Shown piece by piece: positions 32,200 to 44,649 of a stretch of DNA of 64,000 nt (position 1 is its first letter; each line of letters opens with the position of its first letter). The translations under genes were made by a program, and so were the position numbers. The DNA comes from Allacma fusca (lineage: Eukaryota; Arthropoda; Collembola; Symphypleona; Sminthuridae): the NCBI GenBank assembly GCA_947179485.1, contig OX359246.1:44867632-44931631 (forward strand), written 5' to 3'. The notes below the pieces were generated by a model that made no database searches, was not told the DNA's origin, and saw only the letters and a list, made by a program, of their open reading frames with translations.

Positions 32200-33907
32200 A
32201 ATGGAAAGGCTTAAAAAATTTGGGATGAAATGATCCTAGTTTTTTAAGGGTCAACGAAACATAATCTCAGAAGCTAAAGCTTTGACTGTACCTTGTGAGG
32301 AATTAAATTCCTATCCATACACACGTACATACGTGTATGTATGTTTATCCTTTGTTTCTTCTGAATCTCAACCCTTTCACATTTTAAGATCTAAAGGTTT
32401 TTGACATTTTTTGTACACAAGGCCGGATTATAACAAGTTGTATTCATGGGTTATTTTTTGTCAGTTTTATTTTTGGGTAGGATCATAGCGCCCTTTCATT
32501 TATTCAGGTAGCAGAGGTACAGCTCTGTAACATCGGGAGTTTGAAGGCCATGTTGAAGTTAACAGCTAAAACTAACTACGAAGTTTTATATAAAGGATTT
32601 TGTATTGTAAAGCTTCAAAATAATTCTGGCTCGGATTTGCTGTGTTGGTCATCAATGCCCATAATAAGACACTGACTTCAGCCAGTGATATTAATACTAG
32701 AAAATCTAAAGGAACTCGCGACCCTATAATGCTAAAACCAGTTTCAACAATTTTAAATAATTTAGCAGAATATTTTGTATAATACTAATAGAAGAGAAGA
32801 ATGACATAAAAGTATTTCGGAAAAAGGTGCATAATAGTAATCAACATCCAGATTTTCAAATTTGTGTCACAATATTATTCTGTGGCCTGTTATACTCGCA
32901 GTACGAAACCTATCTGTATCACCAGTTCGAAAGCTGCTTGAGAAGACAAAAAATTCATGGTCCTGTGTTCTGGTCTGGTCTGGTCCTGATATTTGACGAG
33001 TATAAGGGTATCAGGTCCGGATCACATCATTGACATTCATAGCAATTCCTACTAATCAATTTTCCAATAATTACATCAGTTGAAGTGGAGATGAAAAAAC
33101 TATTCGAACGTTTATACTATCAACGAGTGTACACTAACGTCATAATTACATGTAAATGTTTGGAATCGGCGACTCAATGAGTCTTCACTTGTACTTGTGT
33201 GTGCATGTATAATAACCGTAGATACGTACATAATTACAATGAGTAACCAAACCAGAGGGCGCTTGAAGTACGTCCTATCTATATCGCTCATTTTCCTGGA
33301 ATTATTGTCTATTATTATTAGGGGCTATATTTTTTTAATAATATAGCTACTACATGGTAATACTAAAATTTATATAATTTTACATACAGGCCATAAATCC
33401 TAGAAAAGTGAAAAGAAAGTTGTTACCTTCCCTAGCTTGTCTTATTTCGGGACCAAAATTAGCTTGCACCCTATTTCCTTGTCTATTTGATAGTCTATTG
33501 AAAGGCAAAGTGGACATGTTTGTTTGACACTGAAATTTTTGGAATGATTGTACTATAATCTTCTGAGAAACCCCGAGTTTTGTAATTTCGGATGGAAATG
33601 TTTTGTAGGACGCCTATTAGAATTTAAAAACTGGCTTATTTATGAGAAAAAAAATCCGATAATAATTACTTTATTTGGCATTCATTAACTGCTGGAATTT
33701 GAGAAAGGGTGGAGCTGTGTGCAAATTTAGCGAAGAAAGCGGCCTTTCCATAAAATCATAATGTAAGTTTGCAATTAATACCGTGTGGTTTGAAAAAATA
33801 ATAAAATAATTCAATTGTATGAAACTAAGTATTGATCAACTGATTTTGTTTTCAATTTGAAGTAGATTCCAAAGCTCTGCCTAGATGAAATTCTAGTTCC
33901 TAGCTCA
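32200..33907. other. No gene seen
   Basis: AT-rich intergenic sequence. The phrase TCTGGTCTGGTCCTG occurs near 32970 and again near 34950, suggesting scraps of a dispersed repeat. Short frames here lack any coding character. Confidence 0.4.
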
Positions 33908-34380
33908 GGGAGCGTTCATAAATTACGTCATGTGCTTGGTACGGTGGGGGGGCTTAAAATATTTGACAGAAAATGATGAGGGGGGAATGGGGGGTTGACG
34001 AAAACAAGATGTCAGTAACAATTGCTTGCTGGTAGTGAGAATTTACTAGCTTCGTAAAATTGTTGGAAAACTGAATAGTTTTCCTAAGCAGATAATTTTA
34101 ACAATGTCACCCTTCGATTCGCAATAAAATTAAGACTTCAACGAAAAAAATTAACCTGATATTTCATGTACGGGACGGGTTCAGGTGCGTATCTTCATCT
34201 TTTGCTACCTGAAAGCAGTTCTGGTAACCAGTACTACCGTATATGCACACCTATGATGACTTCCGCAACAAATGACGTTATGATGGGGGAGGGGGTTGTC
34301 TAACTTGATTGTATGTGATTTAGGGGTAGGGGGGGTCAGAAATCTTCAAAATTTGAATGACGTAATTTATGAACGCTCCC
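33908..34380. mobile_element. Non-autonomous DNA transposon (MITE), 473 bp
   Basis: Perfect 24-bp terminal inverted repeats (33908-33931 and 34357-34380) start GGGAGCGTTCATAAATTACG. The flanks carry a 3-bp duplication TCA (33905-33907 and 34381-34383). The inside has G-runs just inside each end and no coding capacity. A 3-bp duplication fits PIF/Harbinger-type or CACTA-type transposases; the superfamily is not settled. Confidence 0.85.
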
Positions 34381-34383
34381 TCA

Positions 34384-35653
34384 CCATGTATTCAAGGACT
34401 CTGCGCATGGATCTTACTATACTTATGAATACGCTTGGGATCATCAAAATGTTTGCGAGACTTTTTCCTGTTTATCTAATTCGGTCTTCTGGAACTTGTA
34501 GAGTGGGTTATGGGCAAGTTAGTCGCACCGCTGGTATTTGATTGGAGGGAATGGTTTTGTAGCCAAAATGATTGCAAATGTCGATACAGTAACTGGTACT
34601 ACGACTAAAGTAAACCAACGTGTAACATCCTAGTTGTAGCTCTTTGCGATGCAAAATCTTTGTGCAAAGGTGTAGCAGAATGTCCAAAGTATAAAAACAG
34701 TGAGGGGAAACTAGTGTAAACCTGGCTACTTTGAGGGTAATTTTAGTCCCAAAATAGGATAGTCTAATCATTCTATAGGTTTGTTCATTCTAATTCAGGG
34801 CTTTGGTACTAAAGGTATGCAAATTCAGATATTAAAATTTTACAAAATCCTGTGGAACGTGTGAAAAAAATATGTTTGGTAACAGTGACAAAATAGAAAA
34901 TTCACTGAATAAAACGTGATTAATTCAGGTTAAGGTTTAATCGCGGTCTGTGATCTGGTCTGGTCCTGCTAAATAAAATTAGCAGCAATGTCGAAATACA
35001 TTTGTACCCCAACACTAAGACGTAGTTATGAAGGGTCCTAATTATTCAAACACTGCAACAAAACAATCTCACAAAAAATAACGTGCTGAACAATTTTAAG
35101 ATCCTCCTTTGAAATCGAATACCATTATCTGAACAATTTGTAGTAATAATTATTTAAGTCAGAATAATTAGGAAAAAAATTAAATTCCTTCTATTATCAC
35201 GGAGAATTTACCGGGTTTCAAATACCAACTCACTGAAACAAACTTAAAACTATTGCCATGAAATTAAGGAAAATGGTTTGGGTTTGGAAGACCTCTTTGC
35301 CACAGGATTTAATACATAATCGAGACCTTTAATGTATGCTGAAGCAGATCACGAAAACGTTAGATAAAACTGGTTGATCATTTTAAATATCAATGTGACA
35401 TACGTTACACCATCCTTTCCATTTCCACTAAAATCATCTTTAATGCAGAATGGAACGCTAGTTAGGCCATTAAATTAGTTATACTGTTATATCAGGAACC
35501 AGTGTACTACGAATAAAAAAATCACCATAAAGGTATCATTAATCATTAATATTATTACTATTACTCTTACAATAATTAATATTTACGTCACTTGTACAAC
35601 TTGTAATATGCAACTTCAAAGAAAATCTCACTATATATGTTATAATAATGTAT
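34384..35653. other. No gene seen; 3' flank of SF3B1
   Basis: AT-rich intergenic sequence between the MITE and the SF3B1 stop codon. It should include the SF3B1 3' UTR (minus strand), although I did not find a canonical AATAAA close to the stop. Confidence 0.4.
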
Positions 35654-38600
35654 TTAAAGAATATAGTCCATCTCATGCCGAACAAAATCATTTCGATCAT
35701 CAGGCGGAACACGAGGGTAGCCTGCGACAAGGGCATCTTGTCCACCAATATATAACGAATTGTAAATCTTCCAATAGACATCCCTCACTTTTCGAGCTGG
35801 GTGAAACAGACCCTGCGAACAAAACCAAAAACCAATTAAAATTATCTTACTAGTAACAAAGTGAATAACGAAGAACCTAAATAGTATGTATCTTTTATAA
35901 ACATCCCACTAAGAAAATGTACCTGTAACGCATACTGCAGTATTTTTACAGGCCCCAAACTCACTCTCATCCCTTCCACAGCATCCATAAAAGCCTGGAC
36001 CAGATGAGGACTTGTTTCAAAAATATTGGGCCAGACGTAGTTTAGCAAGTGAATCAGTGCATCTTCACAGCCGAATCCATAAACTCCTAAAGACATGTGC
36101 TTAATGGCAGCACAGGCAGTTTGACGATGTACCAAGTCCCTGAAAATTCCCAAAATAAAACAAAATAAAACAAAATAAAACAAAATAAAACAAAATATAA
36201 CGTCAAAATTTGAAATGCCAGTTTCGTTAGGTTTGATCCCAAATGGATCTGAGCTTAGGCGTGTGTTTCTGAGAATACTTATATAACTGAATTCATCTAA
36301 TTCAAAACTCCAGCCAAAACATACTGGTGAAAATTCGCCTGAGCTTTACTTGCAATTTTACACCGATTACTTACAACTGGGTATAGCTCTGACAAGAGTA
36401 TAAATATACTATAACTGTGTTAAGCATAAATGAGTAGCATACCTGTCCATGAGTGCATCTTCAAGAAGGGGCGTGACAGCATAAATGTAATCCTTTCCCA
36501 TCTCACCGATGTACTCAAACAAAAAGGATAATGACTTGAGAACTCCATTTTGAACATTCAGCTCCGGAACTCGGTACTCATTCATGAGAGCCGGGAGGAC
36601 TGTAAAAGGTGAGCAAGTTTCCGCAACGATAGCTATGGCCACAGTGGTACACACACGGTTCTGGCGCTCCTGGACTTTCAAGTTATTCAGCAGTGTAGCT
36701 AGCACATCGTGGGGGCTATAAATATATACAAATATTAGCTACATTTCCAAAAATTCATCCGTAAATAAAATTCGTGCTCATATCCAAACAAATCAATAAG
36801 CATTTCATTTCAGAGTATAAGTAATTATATACAACAAAAACGTACCCAATAGCTTTAGCTATGTATCCAAATGTATTGACAGTAGCTCTCCGAATAGCTT
36901 TCTTATGAGCCTTGAGGAGTTCCAAAAGCTCAAAGCAGATACGCATCCATTCTCTTGCACTAACATATTCTGGACCTCTGTCGGCAATCCTTCCCACCAA
37001 GTCAATACAGTTCTCTTGAACTTTCTCATGTCGGTTCTTCAGAATAGGAGTTAGTCTAGGTAGCAAATCCTTAATCGGCGGGGTCATTTTCGTCATTCCA
37101 ATGACATTCACGATGGCTTTTAAAGCCCCAAGGATACTTCCTAGGACTTCGGGATACTCTTCTCCCAAGTACTCGTACAAAACCACACCCAAATGACCCA
37201 TCAGCTTTTCTTCCTGGCAAGTTTTCATTACCGCAGCGATCTTCGAAATTAGATCTGCAGCTTGTTGACGAACTTTTGCTGCTTTGTTATTGAGACGCCA
37301 GAGGATCGTACCACAAATCTGGGGTAAATATGGCTTGACTCTTTTCCCAAGCTGATTAACTATTGTACCAAAACCGTTCAGCAGGACCACATCCTAAAAG
37401 CATGAATTAATATTACATTACGAATACTAATTATTTAAATTAATACAAATATGAATACAGATGTAGAGACGATAAAATAAATTCAGGAATGGAATAAAAT
37501 TCAATAAAATAAATAGTACTCAGGTTACCTCTGTTGTTTGCTCCTGGAAAGCATATAGTATTCCATCAATAAGTTGTTCTTCCAATCTGGAATCAATGTC
37601 AGCAGCTCCAAGATTCGCCATTATTTTTTCAATTGTTTCTACAACCATTTTACGATAAGTCTCATTCTCATCCTTTAAGTCGTCAACTATGCGGTTGATG
37701 ATTTCCGAGGCTCCAACCTTGTTAGCTATTTCCACGGTAGTATCCACCAACTGGCGGTAGTTACGTTTGTCCAAAGCCATTCTATGGTTCCAGAAGTGTT
37801 TGAAGAAGTGCGGGAGAATTTCGTCCTTAATGTACTGCGGCTCAACACCGTCTGTTGCGCAACATTGCTTCACTACCTAAAAACACAAGTTTTCTATTTA
37901 CATTTTCCATCCACGCTACATAAATTAATTTATTTCTAAATGAATATTAAACCCTAATAACCTACTGAAATCGTTCAGATGTTCTTTAATACTTAATAGA
38001 GAATAAGTCAAGCGTCTAAAATTGGAGAAAACTAAATCCATCATTGACATTTTGAAAACTTACTTTTAACACTATCTTTTTCATTTCTTCATCTGGCGAC
38101 TGAAATTCTCTTATAAGAATCAACATGACTTCCTTCGTGTAGTAACTAGCGTAGTCGGCATCCATCAATGGAATGAGATATCCTATAGCTTTTAGGAACG
38201 CCGCCAACCCCTTCCCTCGGTGAGTTCGGATACCTTTCCACAATGGCTTGAGTACAGAGTCGAAACTCTCAATCCCGTAAGGGGTTGCAGCTTCCGCCAA
38301 AGCAGCAATGGCTAACGCGGTAATTGTTCTTACTTTTTGTTGCTCGTCCACCAATCCATGCTCGATAATTTCCACTAGGCTCTTCAAATGAGGTAAGATA
38401 GCGCACCCCATGAGAATTGAGATTTGCTGTACGATTTTAATACCAGTGTGTCTAGCCTGCCAAGATTTCTTGCTCTTGCAGACAGCCTTGAGGAAGGGAA
38501 GAAGCGATGGTATTCCAAGGGCAGATGCTACTACGGCAAAAGCCCGAGCAGTAGTGTTCCGTACGAATTCGTCTATGTTATCAATATCTGGACGCATGGT

Positions 38601-41600
38601 GGAAATCATAGTCGCCAGGCCGGCAGCTTTGGCCAGATTTGAAATGATCTCACGACCTTCCACCCGAGCATAGTAGTCTTCGTCAATTAATAAGGGCTCA
38701 ATGACTACAAGAATCTGATAAAAAACTTTGTCTATTAAAACTTCAAATATTTTAAATTTTGAATTGTTTATAACAAACATTCGTTTAATACATCAAAATC
38801 ATTACGTACCTTATGAACATACGGTCGAACCAAGTCATCCAACTTGTACAAAACCCGGTCAATGACTTTGACGAGCAAGTGCCGTTCCTGATCCTCTAAA
38901 GTGGGAGACATGAGCAAAGGCAGGATCTGATTAAACAATGGTCCTGCTCCGAACTCCCGAGCCTTGTCTGTTATCTGTCTTAAGGCACTCTTCCGCATTG
39001 GTGGAGTACCATTTTTTATTTTTAACAATAACTTCATGATTTTCCTTTCCTTCTGTTCTTCTGGGCTCAAGGATTCCTCATCCACATCAATGAGGAGCTT
39101 GTCAAAGTACTGAGCATCCTCAGGCTTTAGAAATGGCAAGTTACCGCCTTTCGGCTGTGTGTCTACAAACTTTGCTGATTTATCTTCTGTTTGCATGAAA
39201 AAACCTTGTGGCGTTCCAGCGATTGGGGTTGGTGTTGCGGAAAGTTTTCTTGCTGGGGTTCGGATTGGAACATAGCCCGCTGGAGGTGGTAGGACCTTGT
39301 ACCCAGGAGGAAACATTTGGTCCAACTCATCGTCACTAAGAGGTCGATTTCGTTCGTCGATTTCCTTCTCCCAACGATACGCTTGTAATTGCTCCGGAGT
39401 CATTTGCAACAACTGACCTGAAATATTTAGCAGATGAAGTCAAATCATACTGTGCTACAATAAAGCAATGGCTACTATCAGATATTTGTAAATACTGACC
39501 CAACATAAAACCATAAATTATATAAGAATATTACTTGGAGAAGGGGTTGCCATAGCCATAGCTTTCGACCCGATGGGTGTGACGCCACTAGGGGTCATCA
39601 TGCTCGGTGTATGTGGAGTCATTGGCGTGGCAGGCGTCTGGGGGGTCATAGCCACAGCCGGAGTTTCATCCCAACGACTCTTTCTTTTACTAGCCGACGG
39701 TGTGGGAGTGTCTTGAATGATATCCACTCCACTTCTATCCACTTTAGGAGTCTCAGCCCAGCCGCTGCTATGGCCTGGGGTTTCTCTCTCCGTCTTGGGA
39801 GTCTCATCCCAACGGTTGCGTCTGGCGGAAGCTCCACCTGGAGTAGCATGACCTGGGGTCATATGAGCTGGAGTCGGGTCCCACATATGGGTCGTCCCTG
39901 GCGTCGCTCCGGGAGTCTCACCACCTCGACTGCCTGCATGACCAGGGGTCTCGTCCCAACCGGTGTGTGCCGGAGTCTACAAAAACAAATATTGTACATT
40001 CACATTTAATGTCATCGATATAACTCAAATTATTCTATTACTACTATATACAAAAATCCGTGCACTGCACTGATTTGAGCAAACTTCGTTTGCATGTGCA
40101 GGAAAGTGAAATTTGTATAATCAGATTTATAGTAAGGCAGGAAAATAGATTTGGATTGCTATCGTTAAAGGTATGTCAATCCGGTAGAAATATATAGCAA
40201 ATGCAAGAATTTTTTGATAATAGTATCCAGAAAATAATTTTTTGATGTCAAACGTTTGACCCCAGGTCGCTGAATTTATCAAAAGGCACAACTAGATTGT
40301 ATGGTCGATATTTTGGTAAAGGTCACATGTCCGTACGTCATTCCGTTGTAAAGATATGGCTACCACAAGATTTTGTAGTGACGGACGGACGGACGGACGG
40401 ACGGACGGACGGACGGACGGACGGACGGACGGACGGACGGACGGAATACACTCGTGCATAAGAAAGTTTCACTTTCTAAAAACTACATCTCAATTGCTTT
40501 GAATAAAAGCACTGACAATTTTTCGTAAAAATATTTATGAAATACAGCCAAAATTATTTAATTCAGACCAGTACGACTCACTTCAGCATTATCCCAAGTA
40601 GCCTTCTTCTTAACCGGTATTGTATTTTCATCTGGAGCTGTCTGATCCCACCTTCCCCGTTTCTTCGGAGCGACCTTGACTGCATCTCCGTTTGAAACTG
40701 GGTGAAGTGTCCCGTCCTTTGCTTTTTCTACTAGTCTCTTCTGAAACTGTATCAATTAAAACTACAATTAGCCTTTGAAGTAGCATAAGGAATATTTACT
40801 ACGTAACCAGCCATACTTGGTAACGAAGTGCTAAAAACGTTAAGATATCCTGCATTTACAATACTAAAACTAATAATCATCTCATTGTAACAATATAATA
40901 GTTTTCAAAAACCTACTTGACTCTGTTGTGACCGAAGTTCCTGCTCTCGCATGTGATCAGCAAAGGTACGAGCCTTAGGGTCGGGGGTTTTGCCACCTAT
41001 ATACCAAATACAAGCAGAACTTTAATTTTCAATCCTTACCCCATTAAATGCCTTGAAGGTACTATTTTCATTAATGGTGAGATGTTCAATACGAACGGAT
41101 GTACATTTCAAATGACAGTTAAGATTATAAGTGTTCAGTGTATGTAGTGTGATATATGGAATCCTTTGAGGATATAGCATCTGCACTGCATTCCAGAGCA
41201 TTAGTAGTAACGCACGTAGATGCATATCCATTGCTTTACCGATATGACAGTGCTGCTGAGCTCAACCCATACTCCATGTATGTGTTGTGTCTTAATTTAT
41301 GTAATAAGTTATTTTAGTACTACACATGTATGATTCACAATCCTCCGGTCCATCCCGCCAATTAAAAAGGAAAATTATGAATTGAGCTCCAGCACCACCA
41401 ACACCATAGATTTACGTACGTTGGAGGCAGATCCATCATTAGAACCCCAGAGAAGAGGAGAGATTTTGCAAAGGCAGCAAATCTATAATTCGAACCTAGA
41501 AATAATCTCGCATTAGTTATCACACGTGTAGCTTCATTCACTCGCTTCTTTCACACGAAAAATAATTACTAGCTAATAAAATAATGTACTTTAGGTTTAA

Positions 41601-44600
41601 AAAATAGGGAAAAGTTTGCAAACAAAGCTAACACTACTTTACTCTACAAGTTGAGCAAAAACATATACACATCAAAGTTCGGGACAAAAGAGACACTTGG
41701 AGAACTAGGTTTTGGTATATAGGTACAAATGAACCACCCGAAGGTGGACTGGTGAGTTTCGCAATAGTTTCAGCGTGGTTTCGTCGTCGACTTTGGATGC
41801 AGATGTGGTAACAAGTTTACTTTTTGGTGAGCTTACCTCTTTTAAAACCCAATCCTTCCTCTCATCTTGAAGCCTTTAGTTCTGTGTTGCTAATCTGCAA
41901 AGGATTACGGATACGGCTATTTACAAAGATGGAATAATTCGTTGCCAGCAGTATTGTGGGTACCGTTTTGGAGATTTAGGTTTTAAAAATTTAGTTAAAA
42001 CAATGTCGAATCCACTACAGCTGTATTGGGACATTTGTTAAGTAGCTTTAATTTAAAATAAAATTTACTGGAACGTAACAGATTGGTATTAATTATAACT
42101 TCAATTAATGTGGCATGAGGGATTGATTGTTAGTTGACTTGAATTGGAATGCTGCATTTTGTATGCAAAGGACTTGACTGTGAATAAACGTTTTGGGGAA
42201 GCCTTTGCTTCTTAACGGGAAATCAGTGGTGCAGAGTTCACTTACTTCTTGATTGAGTGTAAATTGAATTGGTTGGAATTTCGAGAGGAGAGGCCTTAGC
42301 AGCGTCAGAACAGATCCGCCTTGGAATTGGTAGTAGGTTTGACAACCGAATGCGCAATATTTGTCGGATGCCGTTAATCGCAACAAAGTGTCCTCTTATG
42401 CTTAACAATATAAATATAATGGTATACACGTACTTCTTGTATATATTGATTTTGAATTGTGTGTAAGTATATAATAATCTGATACGTCAAAATCATGTTT
42501 TGACCTTGCTAATAATTATATACGGACACACAAAATTAAAAAAAGGTAGTCATTCATTCCACATTCACACAACCACACACTCATCACACACTACCACCCG
42601 TCCATAAGTAGAATATAGCCGTGTTGTGATTACCGACGGGGCCGCTTGCCATCCCACACCTTGGACATCATCATAGATTCGGGTATCATTTTAGGAGTAT
42701 AAAGAAAGTAGATGATTATTTTTTTCCAAATTTCAATCACCATGTTTTTTAAACAATATAGCAATATAGTGTGACCTGATCTCTACTATCACGATGTAAT
42801 GCAACACCTACACTTCCATTAATAACTATGAGGTACCTACTCCTAAAGATTTACCCAAATAAGTCAAAGGAAAAAATTAACTACCATCTTGGAAAGGGTC
42901 CACACGTTCTGGTGAAATTATCTGCTTAGGACCTCGAGCCAAATAGTCGTTGTGTCGCTGACGGTCTGCTATAGTTTGACGTTTGTGATCAGCAAATGGG
43001 TCTACATCTTTGTCCGCCTGCGAGAAGATTCAAAACTTCAAAAATTTTGCCAAGCATCGCAATAATCAAATTATCAGCTTAACATACATTCTTTCTAACG
43101 AAAACAAATAATAAGCAAGGCTGGGGTATTGGATCGGAATTGAAATTAGTATCGGCATTTCATTAGTAATTTTTGGTATTCGTATCGAAACTGGTACTTT
43201 ATTTACCATACTCTGGAACCATTTGTATTAGAAATATAAGGATTGTATCGCTAAAAATATCCGTAATCGTAATTCGAGTTCATATTCATATTTTTTTCAA
43301 CTGCAATATTAAATTCACCAGAACATATACAGTACCACTTTACTATATATGTGCATTGATTCTTGATAATGTTAATCACAAAAAAAAATTTTAGAAAGTA
43401 GTTCTACATTTCTAGTTGTAGTACTACGTAAATAATTGATTGAATTTTTGAACCCATAAATTATTTTGTGATTTCGTTTTCAGAGGAGAAATAGTCGCGT
43501 GAGTTACTTATATAGAGAAAATTTGGTCGCTTGCTGTCTTTCTGCTGAAAGTCGTATACGTTTCAATATGTAATGGTCTAATTATTAAGGTTTGTAGTAA
43601 CAAATAATTTTTCCAGGTATTCAAATAGTATTGGAATTTTATCGAAGTATCTGAATAGATCGGAATTGGAATTTTTATTTTGAAAAAGAATACATTCGGA
43701 ATCGTATCATTAATTTAAGAATACCCCAGCCTTGTATGCAAGCCCCAATAATTACTCCGGGTGAAAGTGTATTTTCATCATAAAAAATAAATTCAATAAA
43801 GCAACCCAAGCACAGCATTAGTTCCAACTTTTACATACGACTGTCCCAAAAAACACACTGGTAAACTACGTATTGCCCCCCCCTCTAGCACAAACAAATA
43901 ATATTAAAAACCAGTCACCTGTGGTATGTCTTTCAGAATATGAGCCGGCGCTGAAAAGGTAGGTCTGGATCTGCCCGGCGGTGCTGGAGCATCATCATCA
44001 TCATCCTGCAATCATAAGTATTAAAAAACAAAATTACAAGTTGAATCTAAAATCCTTTCATAATTCGCAGGACATACTACAGTACCAATAATCCATATCA
44101 CTGCATTTATCTCAAATACCCACAAAGTAACTCTGTACTCAAAAACAACCCATTGTTAAAGAACTAGAGCTAAAGCTACAATTTATTACTGTAAATAAAC
44201 AAAATACTCCCCAAGGACCAATCATCCCTACTAATTTTAAAAGGGTTAGATTTAAAAAACTCTTACATCGTCTTCTTCGTCATTCACAGCAATAGACACG
44301 TTATATCCGTCGAAGCGTCCCGCACCCGAGCCAAAAATATCCGAATCAAAATGACCCGACTCTCCGAAACCGATCCGGTCATTCTCCGCTACTTTAGGCT
44401 TTGCTCTATTTGCTTCCTGCAGCGTCCGGGCATGGGCCTCGATTTCTACAACAATCAAATCAACCATTAAATTACTATCAACCCAAAATTGACATACAAT
44501 CTAAATAGATACCAACACCAAAGAAACTATAAACAACAATTCACTTGAAAACATAGCCATTGTGATATATATTATAAAATATTTCATATTTTGAAATTCT

Positions 44601-44649
44601 ACTTCCTTAAAACTGAATACTCACCATCGTGCGATCTTGGAGCCGACAT
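35654..44649 (-). CDS. SF3B1: Splicing factor 3B subunit 1 (SF3B1/SAP155), 14 exons, 1304 aa
   Basis: Core subunit of SF3b in the U2 snRNP and the U11/U12 di-snRNP; it clamps the branch-site helix in the nucleus. Exons in coding order: 44625-44649, 44267-44445, 43919-44005, 42885-43017, 40917-40996, 40582-40746, 39535-39976, 38810-39417, 38064-38714, 37529-37876, 36846-37393, 36443-36715, 35923-36139, 35654-35812. All junctions are GT-AG with matching phases. They sum to 1304 codons plus stop, the length I recall for the human protein. The N-terminal third has the repeated Trp ligand motifs ([34 protein letters not shown]) that bind UHM domains, and Thr-Pro phosphosites. From about residue 480 to the end are HEAT repeats with near-human sequence, including the DEQQKVRT loop around human K700. 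It ends HEMDYIL. Nothing is missing. Confidence 0.98.
36151..36197 (+). repeat. Decamer tandem repeat in the acceptor tract of SF3B1 exon 13
   Basis: CAAAATAAAA repeats four times perfectly (36151-36190) and then decays. On the coding (minus) strand this is TTTTATTTTG, ending about 11 bases before the AG of exon 13, so the repeat forms the pyrimidine-rich tract of that acceptor. Confidence 0.85.
40380..40444 (+). repeat. (GGAC)n microsatellite in an SF3B1 intron
   Basis: About 16 units of ACGG/GGAC in the intron between exons 6 and 7. A GAAAGTTTCACTTTC palindrome lies just right of it and GAAAGTGAAAT lies near 40100. The whole 40.05-40.49 kb stretch may thus be one repeat element with the microsatellite at its end. 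Confidence 0.9.
40997..42884. other. SF3B1 intron 4, no gene seen
   Basis: A 1.9-kb intron by the exon reading above. Short open frames on both strands lack coding character. A GC-richer patch near 42590-42690 (CCGACGGGGCCGCTTGCC) is unexplained. Confidence 0.5.
43116..43734. mobile_element. MITE in SF3B1 intron 3, 619 bp
   Basis: The ends are perfect 15-bp inverted repeats, CAAGGCTGGGGTATT at 43116-43130 and AATACCCCAGCCTTG at 43720-43734. The interior repeats ATCGGAATTG-like phrases near both ends and has no coding capacity. I could not define a convincing target duplication, so the superfamily is open. Confidence 0.7.
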
